Source of the DNA: Pedobacter sp. Leaf194
GTDB taxonomy: Bacteria; Bacteroidota; Bacteroidia; Sphingobacteriales; Sphingobacteriaceae
Reading direction: 5' to 3'
Assembly: GCF_001423945.1 (NCBI RefSeq)
Contig: NZ_LMPU01000004.1
Span: forward strand, 1-46,743
DNA length: 46,743 nt
Of this stretch, positions 25,699 to 35,900 are shown piece by piece. Both the position numbers and the translations under genes were made by a program. Position 1 is the first letter of the stretch; each line of letters begins with the position of its first letter. A model generated the notes under the pieces. It was not told where the DNA came from, ran no database searches, and saw nothing but the letters and a program-made list of their open reading frames with translations.

Positions 25699-27006
25699 AT
25701 GAAAGAACAAAACAGTATTCCGGTAACTAAAGTAGAGCGTTCAGCTAAATTTGTTAAAACAGGCTTCCAAATCGGTGGAAATTACATTAAGCATTATTCT
25801 AAAAAACTTTTTAATCCTGAGTTGGATAGAGAGCAGCTTAATGAAGACAATGCCACAGATATTTATAAATCACTGAGCGAGTTAAAAGGTAGTGCCTTAA
25901 AAATAGCGCAAATGTTAAGTATGGATAAAAACATACTTCCAAAATCATACGTGGATAAGTTTACGCAATCACAATACAATGCACCTCCGCTATCAGGGCC
26001 GTTAATTGTAAGAACTTTTACAAAAAACTTCGGCAAAACACCTGATAAAATTTATGACAGCTTCAATATAAATTCAACCAATGCTGCATCAATCGGGCAG
26101 GTACATCAGGCCACTTTAAACGGCAAAAAACTGGCCGTAAAGATTCAGTATCCCGGCGTTGGTGATAGCATATCGTCAGATTTGAGGCTTGTTAAGCCTT
26201 TTGCTTTCCGATTATTGGGCATGTCTGAAAAAGAACTGAACATCTATATTAAAGAAGTTGAAGAGCGTTTGCTGGAAGAAACTGATTATATACTGGAGGT
26301 TAAGCGTTCTATTGAATTCTCAGAAGCGTGTTCAAACCTGGATAATGTAGTTTTCCCAAAATACTATCCGGAACTTTCCGGCAAACGGATTATTTCCATG
26401 GATTGGATTGAAGGTTTACACTTGAAAGAGTTTTTACAAACCAATCCGTCACAGGAACTTAGAAATAAAATCGGACAGGCGCTGTGGGATTTTTACAATT
26501 TTCAGCAGCATGAATTAAGAGCCGTTCATGCAGATCCGCACCCTGGTAACTTCATGATTACGCCAGATGAAAAACTTGGCGTTATAGATTTTGGCTGTAT
26601 AAAAGAAATGCCCGATGATTTTTATTATCCTTTTTTCTCGTTGATTTCCTCAGATGTGATTCGCGACAAGCAAAAAACAATCGAAGCATTTCGTAAGCTG
26701 GATATGATTCACAAAGATGACACTGAAAGTCAGGTGGAATTTTACTATAAATCTTATAAGGAGATGATTGAACTTTTCGCAAAGCCTTACATCAACCCTG
26801 TTTTTGATTTCAGCAAGAATGAATTTTTCGAAAAGTTATATGCTTACGGCGAAAAAATTTCAAAAATGCCCGAGTTTAAGCAGGCCCGCGGTGTAAAGCA
26901 CTTCATTTATGTAAACCGAACTAATTTCGGTCTTTATACCATTTTGCATGAACTTAAGGCAGTAGTTAAAACCGATACCTTTAAGCCTGCGATCGAGAAG
27001 AGCTAA
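25699..27006 (+). CDS. ABC1/AarF (UbiB-like) family atypical kinase
   Basis: A 435-residue UbiB/ADCK-type atypical kinase. Recognisable parts are the N-terminal signature LKGSALKIAQMLSMD (62-76), the alanine-rich loop in STNAASIGQVHQA (126-138), the lysine of LAVKIQYPGV (K148), the catalytic VHADPHPGNFM (276-286) and the DFG motif (297-299). In the family the signature is usually KxGQ; here it is KIAQ, so glycine is replaced by alanine. Unlike UbiB, no C-terminal membrane helices are obvious. UbiB proteins support quinone biosynthesis or lipid handling; here the tight link to a TetR regulator suggests a regulated, possibly lipid-related role. ATG at 25699 is preferred over the TTG directly before it. 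Confidence 0.9.
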   Translation: MKEQNSIPVTKVERSAKFVKTGFQIGGNYIKHYSKKLFNPELDREQLNEDNATDIYKSLSELKGSALKIAQMLSMDKNILPKSYVDKFTQSQYNAPPLSGPLIVRTFTKNFGKTPDKIYDSFNINSTNAASIGQVHQATLNGKKLAVKIQYPGVGDSISSDLRLVKPFAFRLLGMSEKELNIYIKEVEERLLEETDYILEVKRSIEFSEACSNLDNVVFPKYYPELSGKRIISMDWIEGLHLKEFLQTNPSQELRNKIGQALWDFYNFQQHELRAVHADPHPGNFMITPDEKLGVIDFGCIKEMPDDFYYPFFSLISSDVIRDKQKTIEAFRKLDMIHKDDTESQVEFYYKSYKEMIELFAKPYINPVFDFSKNEFFEKLYAYGEKISKMPEFKQARGVKHFIYVNRTNFGLYTILHELKAVVKTDTFKPAIEKS

Positions 27007-27359
27007 GCATTTTTCTTTATCACATCGATCATATGATCTAAGTCGAACGGTTTTTGAATAAAATCGTCGGCTTTACTTTCTTCTGCAATTTGGGGTAACT
27101 TATCAGATGTAGAGGTTAGAATGGCAGAAATATCTTCTGTTTCAGGTTCCGATTTCAATTCCTGGATTACCTTTGAACCTTTCTTAGTTCCTTTAATATT
27201 GTCGTCTATTACCACAACATCAGGATCAATTTTATCAATATTTTTAATAGGATCTGTTGATAGTGAAGCTGTTACATCAAATCCTTCCTCGTCCAATACC
27301 TGGTCCATAATATCCAGAATATCCTTGTTATCCTGAACTAGAACAACCTTTTTCTTCAT
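27003..27359 (-). CDS. Receiver-only response regulator
   Basis: A 118-residue CheY-like receiver without an output domain. The phospho-acceptor aspartate lies in VVVIDDNIKG, the conserved threonine/serine in AILTSTSD, and the lysine in DFIQKPFD. The usual N-terminal acidic pair is changed to Q-D-N (VVLVQDNKD), which may weaken Mg2+ binding. It ends four bases inside the convergent AarF-type gene. No kinase adjoins it, so its partner is unknown. Confidence 0.88.
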   Translation of the reverse strand: MKKKVVLVQDNKDILDIMDQVLDEEGFDVTASLSTDPIKNIDKIDPDVVVIDDNIKGTKKGSKVIQELKSEPETEDISAILTSTSDKLPQIAEESKADDFIQKPFDLDHMIDVIKKNA

Positions 27360-27605
27360 AAAAATTCACACGTTTAATTCTTTTTAAATATAAGAAAAAG
27401 AACAGTTCCATAACATAGTGTTTCATTTTTTATGTCTGGCGCCGATGCTGTTCGTCCGGAAATTCGTGGCGTTGGTCGATTAGTCTTTGATTCTCGTATA
27501 AAAGGGCCGTTCTGGCTGCAACGTTTTTCCCCACCTGGCGTCTTATCAACAAACAATAACATAAAAAACATAAACCGATAAATAAATCATTTTAAATAAA
27601 GCATT
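27360..27605. other. Intergenic segment with GC-rich island
   Basis: This 246-base space between divergent genes contains a block (about 27433-27540) of roughly 54% G+C by hand count, in an otherwise AT-rich surround. Both strands are open there (65 codons minus, about 50 plus), but neither translation resembles a protein family. A dispersed repeat or an RNA gene is possible. No promoter or terminator was recognised with confidence. Confidence 0.35.
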
Positions 27606-28208
27606 ATGAAAACCTCAATCAAAACATTAATCGCAACATCATTAACCGCAATCGTTTTAACATCTTCAATTTTTGCAGCAGATGCAAATGCCGGAGAGAA
27701 AAAACCAACTACCTCTGTAAACTCAGCAAGCAACTATAAACGAATTGTTATCAAAGGCAATGTAGAAGTTACGCTCATTCAGGGCGCAAAAGAAGGTGTG
27801 AGCTATACTGATGACAACACGGGTAAAGCGAAAATTATGCAGGAAGGAAATATTTTAAAAATCTCATCATCCGATAAGGATTTGGTAAAAATCACGGTGT
27901 ACGTTGCCGATATTTTCAGAATCGATGCCTCAGATAACGCAGTTGTAAAAACAAACGGAAAAATCAGGACTAAATATTTACAGGTTTTTTTAAGAGGTAA
28001 TGCGCAGGCAGAAATCAATTCTACCACAGAAGGACTTTACACCGTAATTGAAGATTATTCAGATTTAAAATTGAGCGGCGCTACAGACAACCATACAATT
28101 GTGATGGGAAAGACACCAAAATTAACGATAGACAGGTTCGCGGCTTTAAAAACCAACATGAGCTCAGGCGAAGCCAGCATTAATCAAACCGTAGCATTAA
28201 TAAAATAA
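27606..28208 (+). CDS. DUF2807-like exported beta-helix protein
   Basis: A 200-residue exported protein with a signal peptide of about 24 residues (ending SSIFAADA). The mature part resembles the DUF2807/head-GIN family: YKRIVIKGNVEVTLIQG, then repeated short beta segments (LKISSSDKDLVKITVYV, FRIDASDNAVVKT, LQVFLRGNAQAEIN, LKLSGATDNHTIV). Members are periplasmic or surface proteins of unknown function. It is followed by a strong terminator, so it is monocistronic. Confidence 0.8.
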   Translation: MKTSIKTLIATSLTAIVLTSSIFAADANAGEKKPTTSVNSASNYKRIVIKGNVEVTLIQGAKEGVSYTDDNTGKAKIMQEGNILKISSSDKDLVKITVYVADIFRIDASDNAVVKTNGKIRTKYLQVFLRGNAQAEINSTTEGLYTVIEDYSDLKLSGATDNHTIVMGKTPKLTIDRFAALKTNMSSGEASINQTVALIK

Positions 28209-28227
28209 GATTAATCAATCTTCCCAT

Positions 28228-28259
28228 AAAAGCGACTAAATTCTAGTCGCTTTTTTTTT
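28228..28259 (+). terminator. Rho-independent terminator after DUF2807-like gene
   Basis: Eleven-base-pair stem (AAAAGCGACTA and its complement) with a five-base loop, running into a nine-T tract (28251-28259). Confidence 0.9.
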
Positions 28260-28332
28260 GTCTTTTTTTGCACCGCAGGCAACTTCAGTATTTCTTCAGA
28301 TTACAAATGTAAATTGCAAAAAATCAAAAAAA

Positions 28333-30279
28333 ATGATGAATTTACTTAAGGGCAGATACGCTGTTCTTTACGCTTTTATAATCTACTTCCTTACTTTTTC
28401 CTTTTTAATTCGAATTGCACTTTTTAACGCCTCGGCTCAGCATGTAGCATTTTCTCTGGGCGAAACCCTAAAAATATTTGTGTTGGGCTTATTTTACGAT
28501 TTGGGAACGAGCCTCATGCTGGTAACGCTGTACAGCTTGTTTCTTTTATTAATACCGACCAAAAAATACCAAAAAAAATGGAACAGGTTTTTTACCCCTG
28601 CCGTACTGTTTTTCTTTCTGGTCATAACCCTTTTTTCTTTTTTTGCTGAGTTAACTTTCTGGCAGGAATTTGAAAGCAGGTTCAATTTTATTGCTGTAGA
28701 CTACCTTATTTATACGTACGAAGTTATTCATAACATTAACGAATCGTATCCATTGCCATTACTAATCTCCGCAGTTTTACTTATTGCCTTAGCCATAACA
28801 TTGCTCTTTTATAAGTTAAAAATTTTTAAAAAAACGTTTGAAAGTACCGTTCCCTTTAAGCAAAGGATTATTTTTTCATCAACACTTATCGCAATTTCAC
28901 TAACCTTTTGTTTTATAGTCAAAAACAGCTGGGCCGAACATGGAAATAACCGCTACGCAAACGAATTAAGTAAAGCAGGCATTTATTCCTTTTTTGCCGC
29001 CTTCAAAAATAATGAGTTAAATTATAAAGACTTCTACAACCTTATCGATGATAAAGAAGCATTTAATTTAATGCGAAAAGAGCTTGCAGAAGCAAATGCT
29101 AAATTTTTAAGCAGCGGCTTATCCATAAAAAGATTTGTGGCTAATGATAAGCAGGAGCTTAAACCAAATGTGATTACAATTACCGTAGAAAGCCTGAGCG
29201 CTGACTTTTTAGCGCACTACGGAAATAAAGAAAATTTAACGCCTTTTTTGGATTCAACTGCAGACAACAGCGTTTTTTTTAGTAACATGTATGCAACCGG
29301 TACCCGGACCGTTCGCGGTATGGAAGCGCTCACACTTTGTATTCCGCCAACACCAGGTAGCAGCATTGTCAGGAGAATGGATAACGAACATCTCTTTTCT
29401 GTAGGTGCTGTTTTTAAAAAGAAAGGTTATGTAAACACCTTCTTTTATGGCGGCGATGGCTATTTTGATAACATGAACCACTTTTTTGGCAACAATGGCT
29501 ACAACATAGTTGATAGAGGACGAAAACTGCTGAACGAAACTTTTGATGGAAGTAGGAAAATTATTAAAGATGGGGAAGTAACCTTCGAAAATGCCTGGGG
29601 TATTTGTGATGAAGATATTTTTAATGTGGTGATTGAAGATGCTGATGCAAAATATAAGGCGCACCAGTTGTTTAATAATTTCATCATGACCACCTCTAAC
29701 CACAGGCCCTACACCTTCCCGGCGAATAAAATAAATATACCTTCGGGTACAAGGGAGGCCGCTGTTAGGTATACTGATTACGCGATTGAGCAATTTATCA
29801 AAAAAATTAAGCGCAAACCATGGTTTAATAATACGGTAATTGTTATCGTGGCAGACCATTGCGCCAGCAGTGCGGGTAAAAATGAAATCGACATTTCAAA
29901 ATACCAGATACCCTGCATGATTTTGAACTTAAAAAATCAGCCCGCTTTAAACATCAGTAAAATGACCTCGCAAATTGATTTGTTTGCCACGTTATGGCAT
30001 CTTTTGGGCTGGAAATACACCAATGGATTTTTCAGCAAAAATGTTTTAGACGAATCTTATAAACCGAGGGTGGTTTTGGGAACTTACCAAAAACTTGTTT
30101 ACATGCGCAATGATAGCATGGTTGTACTGAGTCCGCAACATAAAATGGAGCATTATATTTACAACAAGGCTAAAAACGAACAAAACAAGGCCAAATTCCC
30201 GGATGCTTTCGCAAACCAGGCAATTGCCAACTACCAGACTGCTTTTGAATTGTTTAAAAACGGAGGACTAAAAGAGTAA
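28333..30279 (+). CDS. LTA-synthase-like sulfatase-fold membrane phosphotransferase
   Basis: A 648-residue protein with about five N-terminal membrane helices (to about residue 195) and a C-terminal alkaline-phosphatase/sulfatase-fold domain. The site follows the LtaS pattern: E286 in ITVESLSADF, the nucleophile threonine region ATGTRTVRG (321-329), and the late VIVADHCASS metal motif. LtaS makes lipoteichoic acid in Gram-positives; Bacteroidetes members likely transfer phosphoglycerol or phosphoethanolamine to envelope glycans or lipids. The frame opens upstream inside a terminator; ATG at 28333 is chosen for the membrane start. It ends 32 bases from the convergent GAF gene. Confidence 0.88.
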   Translation: MMNLLKGRYAVLYAFIIYFLTFSFLIRIALFNASAQHVAFSLGETLKIFVLGLFYDLGTSLMLVTLYSLFLLLIPTKKYQKKWNRFFTPAVLFFFLVITLFSFFAELTFWQEFESRFNFIAVDYLIYTYEVIHNINESYPLPLLISAVLLIALAITLLFYKLKIFKKTFESTVPFKQRIIFSSTLIAISLTFCFIVKNSWAEHGNNRYANELSKAGIYSFFAAFKNNELNYKDFYNLIDDKEAFNLMRKELAEANAKFLSSGLSIKRFVANDKQELKPNVITITVESLSADFLAHYGNKENLTPFLDSTADNSVFFSNMYATGTRTVRGMEALTLCIPPTPGSSIVRRMDNEHLFSVGAVFKKKGYVNTFFYGGDGYFDNMNHFFGNNGYNIVDRGRKLLNETFDGSRKIIKDGEVTFENAWGICDEDIFNVVIEDADAKYKAHQLFNNFIMTTSNHRPYTFPANKINIPSGTREAAVRYTDYAIEQFIKKIKRKPWFNNTVIVIVADHCASSAGKNEIDISKYQIPCMILNLKNQPALNISKMTSQIDLFATLWHLLGWKYTNGFFSKNVLDESYKPRVVLGTYQKLVYMRNDSMVVLSPQHKMEHYIYNKAKNEQNKAKFPDAFANQAIANYQTAFELFKNGGLKE

Positions 30280-30307
30280 AGCGGAACCAGCTATGCCAAT
30301 TCCGCTT
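30279..30307. terminator. Hairpin between convergent genes
   Basis: Eight-bp inverted repeat, AAGCGGAA ... TTCCGCTT, with a 13-base loop, sitting exactly between the two converging stops. The tails are T-poor, so a modest bidirectional terminator is inferred. Confidence 0.55.
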
Positions 30308-30311
30308 CTAT

Positions 30312-32717
30312 TTAATTTTCGTTAAGATTTAAGCTTAAATCTGCTGCTTTAGCGCTTTCTACTTCTTTACGCTTTCCTTTTGCCTGGTATTTAACACCAA
30401 CCCGAAGTGCCTTCAAGCCGGAAACGCCTTGTAATTCTTCCAAATCCAACTGCTCCAAATCATCGTTCAAAAAGCCTAAATCCTGCAGGTATTTAATGTA
30501 TTCGATATACTCTTTCGCTTCTTCAGCATTAAAATAAACCATTGCTATTTTATTTGGCTGCGTTAAACGTTCCGAAGTATTTTTAATCAAAACTTTATCA
30601 ATTCGTTTCTTAACAACTTCGTAGCGTATGTTGTACGCACCTTCCACATCAAATCTACGCTCATCATTTCTGAAACTGATGTCGATAGAGTTTGAATGTA
30701 TAAAAACCAGTTGTGTAGTTTCCAACGGACGAGGCATTTCGCCAATTAAACTTTTAGATAACCTTGCAATTTCGACCATGGATGTAAGTTGCCATAACCT
30801 GATATTTTTCAGGTAGAGCAAATCGAAGGGCTTATTTGGGGCAATATCCTGACCGATGTAAATATCATACTCTACCCCATCGGTTCTAAATTTCGCAAAA
30901 TAGCAAGGATAAGAAGCCTGGAGATTTGCCTGCGCAGTTTCCAGATACTGGCTCACCTCCATATTGATAAGCTGCATAGAAACCTCAAGCTTGCGTCTGT
31001 TTTCGTAAGCTAAACCTGTTTCAGGCAGAATTTCTGCAAAATAATCGTCTACAATTTCCGCCGACTCTGGATGGTTAACTTTTATAACGGAGAAAAATGG
31101 GTAAACTTCTGCGGCTAAAAATTCATTCAACAACATTTCTTCATTACTGGAAGCAACATTACTAATGCGCACAATCCAGTCGTTACAGTTAAAAATTAAC
31201 TTATCAATTAATTCTAAATGAACAAACTTACGTAAGCCTTTCAGCGTCTTAATGATGTTCAATAAATGAACATGCATATCTTCTTTTAAAGCTTGGTTGC
31301 GTTCGGTGGTCGAATTTCTAATATCTACAGCGCCAAAAAGCGGATACATATTTTTAAAAGTAACCGTTTCAATCTGCTTATGTTTCTTGTTTTGTTTATT
31401 CTGCTGGATGAAATGCCAAACCGCCTCGTTAAACTTCCACTGTACGGAAGGCTGTAATGCCGTAAACTTATCCATCAAAACGGCATCCATTTTGGCATTA
31501 AACTCCTCAATGCTGTATTGAAAAAGCTGCCCTATTAGAGGCATCGCAGGGCGTAATCTCGACAAAAGTTTATCGTCTACAACAACTTCTTTACTCGAAT
31601 ATACTTCTAAAACACCCGCAAGCTGGGTATTGTAGTAAACTGGCAATACAGAATATGAACACACTCCGGCAGTCTTCAGTACCCGTAAAAACGGATCTTT
31701 GGCCATCTGATCTTCATTAATCGAGCTCACAAAAATTGGTCGTGGATCTTCCTTGTATTTATCAACCAGAGAGTAAAAAACCTCTTCTTCCATATTAGAA
31801 GCTTTGGCCGAATTGATAAGCATGCTTTGCGAAAAGTCCTGATTGTCGAAAACCAGCTTGTTATTTACAGTCAGGAATGGCATTAAACCGAATTCCAAAT
31901 CGCCATTACCGCTTAGTGTTTTCAAAGCCTGAATTACGTGATTGTAAGCCTCAGTTTGATAATTATGATCAACAAGGGCATTTCTAATACCCTCAATGGC
32001 ATGTTGTAACGTTACATCCGTTATAGAAATAACGCTAAAGCCTTCAAAAGTGAATTTGCTTAACGGCAGTTGTTCAACCAGGAAATCAATCTCATTACCT
32101 TCCTGAAAATGCTGTGCCAGGCTCTCGAAATTTAACTCAGGCAACTCACCTTTATGTTGAATATCGATAAACTGCGTGTCATTTTGAATGTTGTAGTACT
32201 GTATTAATTTATTATCAGGATTAACATGGGCGTAGATGATTTCATTTTTCAACACCGATGTGAAATTGTAAAATCTATCTAAAATTAAATTGTAGATAAA
32301 CTTTAAGTGCTTCATCTCTGAAGAATCATTCGACTTGTCCTTATTGACTTTGTTTTTAGGATCGTGATCTTTAAAAAACTGGTAAAAAGCGTTGGTACTG
32401 AAAAAAATCTCGTCGGGCACGGGTGTGCTTAATGCCCAAAATAATTCGTTTTCATTCGCCATTAAGGGCGTAAGAATAGTAAATATCAGTTCGAGCGTTT
32501 CTTTATGCTTCGCTAACTCTTGTGCGGTGATATTGCCGAGTAAAGCATCTTCTTTTTCAATTTTCTCTAAAAGAAACCTGTAAAACTCAGACTTAACCGT
32601 TTTCTCGGTCTTTAAGCGGTTTTTCAGGTAGTTTACTAAAGGCCTGAAAGACAAGTTCGATTTAACCTGGCAATGAATACATTCGTTTTTATGTATTTGT
32701 ATTACATTGGTATTCAT
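30312..32717 (-). CDS. GAF-domain protein of unknown function
   Basis: An 801-residue soluble protein. The N-terminus has a CIHC pair (C13, C16) and a helical region. A GAF-like sensor domain spans about residues 240-405 (FGLMPFLTVN ... GVCSYSVLPVYYNTQLAGVLEVYS). After it comes MYPLFGAVDIRNSTTERNQ (458-476), resembling the FxDIxxST opening of class III nucleotide cyclases, though no further cyclase catalytic residues could be followed. A long C-terminal region has no recognised domain. It is the last gene of the reverse cluster, 194 bases after the metallophosphoesterase fusion. Sensing of a small molecule is likely; cyclase activity is not supported. Confidence 0.7.
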   Translation of the reverse strand: MNTNVIQIHKNECIHCQVKSNLSFRPLVNYLKNRLKTEKTVKSEFYRFLLEKIEKEDALLGNITAQELAKHKETLELIFTILTPLMANENELFWALSTPVPDEIFFSTNAFYQFFKDHDPKNKVNKDKSNDSSEMKHLKFIYNLILDRFYNFTSVLKNEIIYAHVNPDNKLIQYYNIQNDTQFIDIQHKGELPELNFESLAQHFQEGNEIDFLVEQLPLSKFTFEGFSVISITDVTLQHAIEGIRNALVDHNYQTEAYNHVIQALKTLSGNGDLEFGLMPFLTVNNKLVFDNQDFSQSMLINSAKASNMEEEVFYSLVDKYKEDPRPIFVSSINEDQMAKDPFLRVLKTAGVCSYSVLPVYYNTQLAGVLEVYSSKEVVVDDKLLSRLRPAMPLIGQLFQYSIEEFNAKMDAVLMDKFTALQPSVQWKFNEAVWHFIQQNKQNKKHKQIETVTFKNMYPLFGAVDIRNSTTERNQALKEDMHVHLLNIIKTLKGLRKFVHLELIDKLIFNCNDWIVRISNVASSNEEMLLNEFLAAEVYPFFSVIKVNHPESAEIVDDYFAEILPETGLAYENRRKLEVSMQLINMEVSQYLETAQANLQASYPCYFAKFRTDGVEYDIYIGQDIAPNKPFDLLYLKNIRLWQLTSMVEIARLSKSLIGEMPRPLETTQLVFIHSNSIDISFRNDERRFDVEGAYNIRYEVVKKRIDKVLIKNTSERLTQPNKIAMVYFNAEEAKEYIEYIKYLQDLGFLNDDLEQLDLEELQGVSGLKALRVGVKYQAKGKRKEVESAKAADLSLNLNEN

Positions 32718-32911
32718 GGGTAAAAATTTATTATAGACGTGAAATTAATAGTTAAAAAATAGTATAGTTAACAAAGATACAAACAGCTTAAGCGATAATT
32801 AGTCTTCAAAACGTAATACTATTTTTACAACACCTACATATAACTTACGTTAGAAAGTGGTTTTTAGTTTAAAAAAAATTGATTTATTACTCCTGCGAAA
32901 GAGAAAGCGTA

Positions 32912-35900
32912 TTAATATCTAAAATTTAAGGATACATACGGATACCAGCCATCTGTAGAGTGCCCCATCACAAAACGCACAACAGTCAGTGATGCAGGCG
33001 CAAAATAAACGCCTCCACCAACGCCATGATGCCATGTGTTCGACACATCATTTCGGCTCCAAACGCGGCCAACATCATAAAAGCCGAGCAAGCCAAGCTG
33101 GCCCGGAAGCACATAACTTACAAGGTCGCCGAGTTTTGCTCGAAGTTCCAGATTGTTGTAAAAACTGTTTTCGCCAGCAAACCTAAACTGACGGTAGCCC
33201 AGCAAGTTTCCCTGCCCGCCTAAAAACTGCGACTGGTAAAAGGCTGGTTTTCCTACCGTTATCCCTCCACCAAACCTATCGGCAAGAATGAATGCTTTTC
33301 TGCCATCGAGGTTTTTAAACAATGCAATGCTTGCCGTAAACTGCCCAAAAGAGTTTGAATATTTGTTTATCCCTTTATAGCCAAGCAGTTTAAAATCGAC
33401 GTAGCTACCCAAAGTTGGCAGTAAATCGTTATCTCTCGTGTTGTTTGTAAAGCCAATAACGGCCCCTGCAAACATTTTTTCGTTGCGGACATTCAGGCTA
33501 TCTGCAGAGCCTAAAGGAGCGCCACTGGTAATAAATCTGCCCTCATTATCTTCTTGGTTTAATTTGTAATACTGGAACGAAGGACCAATGGTGATGGTCG
33601 ATTTTGGCCGGCGCCACCTAAGTGACGGATCGACCTGATACAGATTAAACCTGGCCCGGTAATACCTGATGTCATCACCATGCTCGTCGAAACGGGTATC
33701 GTTACCTAAGCCAAAGAAATTTTGCGTGTTATTTGGCGCATAGGCGTCAGCTTTTAAAATAAAATCTGCATTGCCAATAGCCTTAAGCCATTCTCCCTTA
33801 TAATTAAACCTAAATGCTTTGGTTGAAAAAGAATGTAAAAACGAAACCGTCTGAGCGTTTCCATAAGGCTGTTTTCTAAAGCCAGGGTTGGTTTGTTTGT
33901 AAACTAAACCCAGTAAAATTCCGTCATCATTATTATAACCAACATTTAAATTATACGATTTTCTGGTGTACATATCTTTAGGTATGTAACTGAAATTGGA
34001 GGTATCGTTAGAAATTATTTTGTTGATTTTTTTGTCGGCATCTCCAAGATAGGTTGCTTTATCTTCTCTTCCGTAAAGCTTTACAGTACCGTTGCTATTT
34101 GCAAAATCGTACACTTTCTTTCCCTTCCCGCCAATAATCCTGATTTTTATCGCTGATGTTTTGTTATCCAAAATCAAACTATCGTTTCCGTTATGCATGT
34201 AAACCCTGATTTCCCTGGTTACTTTTGCATCAAAAACGCGGTTAAACAATTCATCCTTAATATTACCTTCCTTGGAAATCTTATTTATTTTAACTTTTAG
34301 CCCTTTGTCTGGTGCATCTGTAATTTGAATCAGCTCGTTCTTATTGGTTACTTCTATATCTAAAACCTTGTTAAAAAAGTGATAGTAGTCATTCATCAAT
34401 TTCGGGAGTGCAGCAATCCGGGAGCGCATTTGCGCCAGCAAGGCATCGTGGTGTAGCGAGTAGCTTGGCTCAGGCAGTTTTCTTAATGCCCGCTCAAATA
34501 CCTCGTCATTATAACTTGCGCAGAAATCTTTAATTATTTTATTCCATTCTTCCTCACTAATATCGGCTGTCCAGCGGCTGCTCAGCTCCCGCCCTTCCCA
34601 TAAAAACCAGTTTATATTTTTAATTCCCCGCTCGTAACCCTGCATCATTGGCAATAATGACGATGATTGGGTATAACGCTGCAGTAAACCGTCTGATCTG
34701 AAAAACACCTGATCCCTATCCCGTGGCACCGGAGTATAGCGTGAACCGCCGTCTTTCTTGCTTTCTTTCCAACGCCACTGGTCTTCATGCCTGTCCCAGT
34801 CGCCCAATAAAACATCAAAGGCTCTGGCTTTTACCCAGGCGGGTCCATCCAGCGTATTGTCATTATCATCGGTCAATTGCTTATCCATTTTCGGAGAACT
34901 GTCTGATTCGCCCACCGGCTCCCGTTCTTCTAAAAGGCATAGTGTATTTGCAAATGCCGATTCATACTCGCCAAGGTTATCATCCGGTGAAACCCAACCA
35001 ATGATCGGATTACTGTGTGGAATGCCCGCGGCTTTTGCCAGCTCTGGTACAACCAATGCAGAAAACGGATGCTGTGCCGACATGTTATCCTTTATAATGT
35101 CTTTAGCAAAAGTTTGCCGCAACTGTTCGGGCAAAAGTACTTCAGGAAACTTTTCTACGCTCCTCAGCACATATTCCTTTCCGTTCTTATCTTCCAGGCG
35201 CAAAGATCTCGACTGATTTCCACCGCCCCTTTGTGTTGCTTTTAATCCGCCTGCAATTTGAGAAACCCGGAGTACCGGAACCTTGGTTTTCATGGCATAT
35301 TCTTTCCGGTAATTTTCGCCAAAAATATAGCGGTGAAAACGCCCGACGCTATCATATTCAGGCTTAATCTGCACAGTAATGCTATCGGCCAAAATAGGCT
35401 TATCCCGGTTTCGAACCTTTTGATTAATCGTTTCGAACTTCTTTGTGTAGGTGTAAACCTGCTTCACACCCGTGTCTGCATATATGTAATATTCATATCG
35501 CATATCATTATTCATAAGTTGATCTGCAATAACGTAACCTTGCTGCATTTCATGAAACAACGATGTTTTGCCCTCTTTATTAGGCGATACCTTTGAACCC
35601 GAACCACTGATAACCTGAAGCTGTTTCCCTTTTATGAGTTGCAGGCCATGCTCGTGACCAGAAACATAAGTTACATTAGGATAGTCGCCGAATACACCTG
35701 TTACAGATTTTATCATGTCTTTATAAGCCGGATGGTTCAAATCCTCAGGACTTAATAAGGTTGAGCGCAACAGCGGATAAACAGAGCCGATAACCGGCAT
35801 TGGGATGTACAGGTTTTTATTTAATGAGGTTAAAGGGAATAAGTGATTGCGCAGGTTAAAATAGCCTCCGTGCGGACCGTAACTTTGAAAAGGGTGGTGC

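Noticed and set aside
27374..27571. 65-codon minus-strand open frame
   Set aside because: Low-complexity, proline/arginine-rich translation without family resemblance; it lies in the GC-rich intergenic island that is open on both strands.
32772..32779. TATCTTTG -7-like box before the GAF gene
   Set aside because: The nearest TTG lies 27 bases away, too far for the usual spacing; left out as a promoter.
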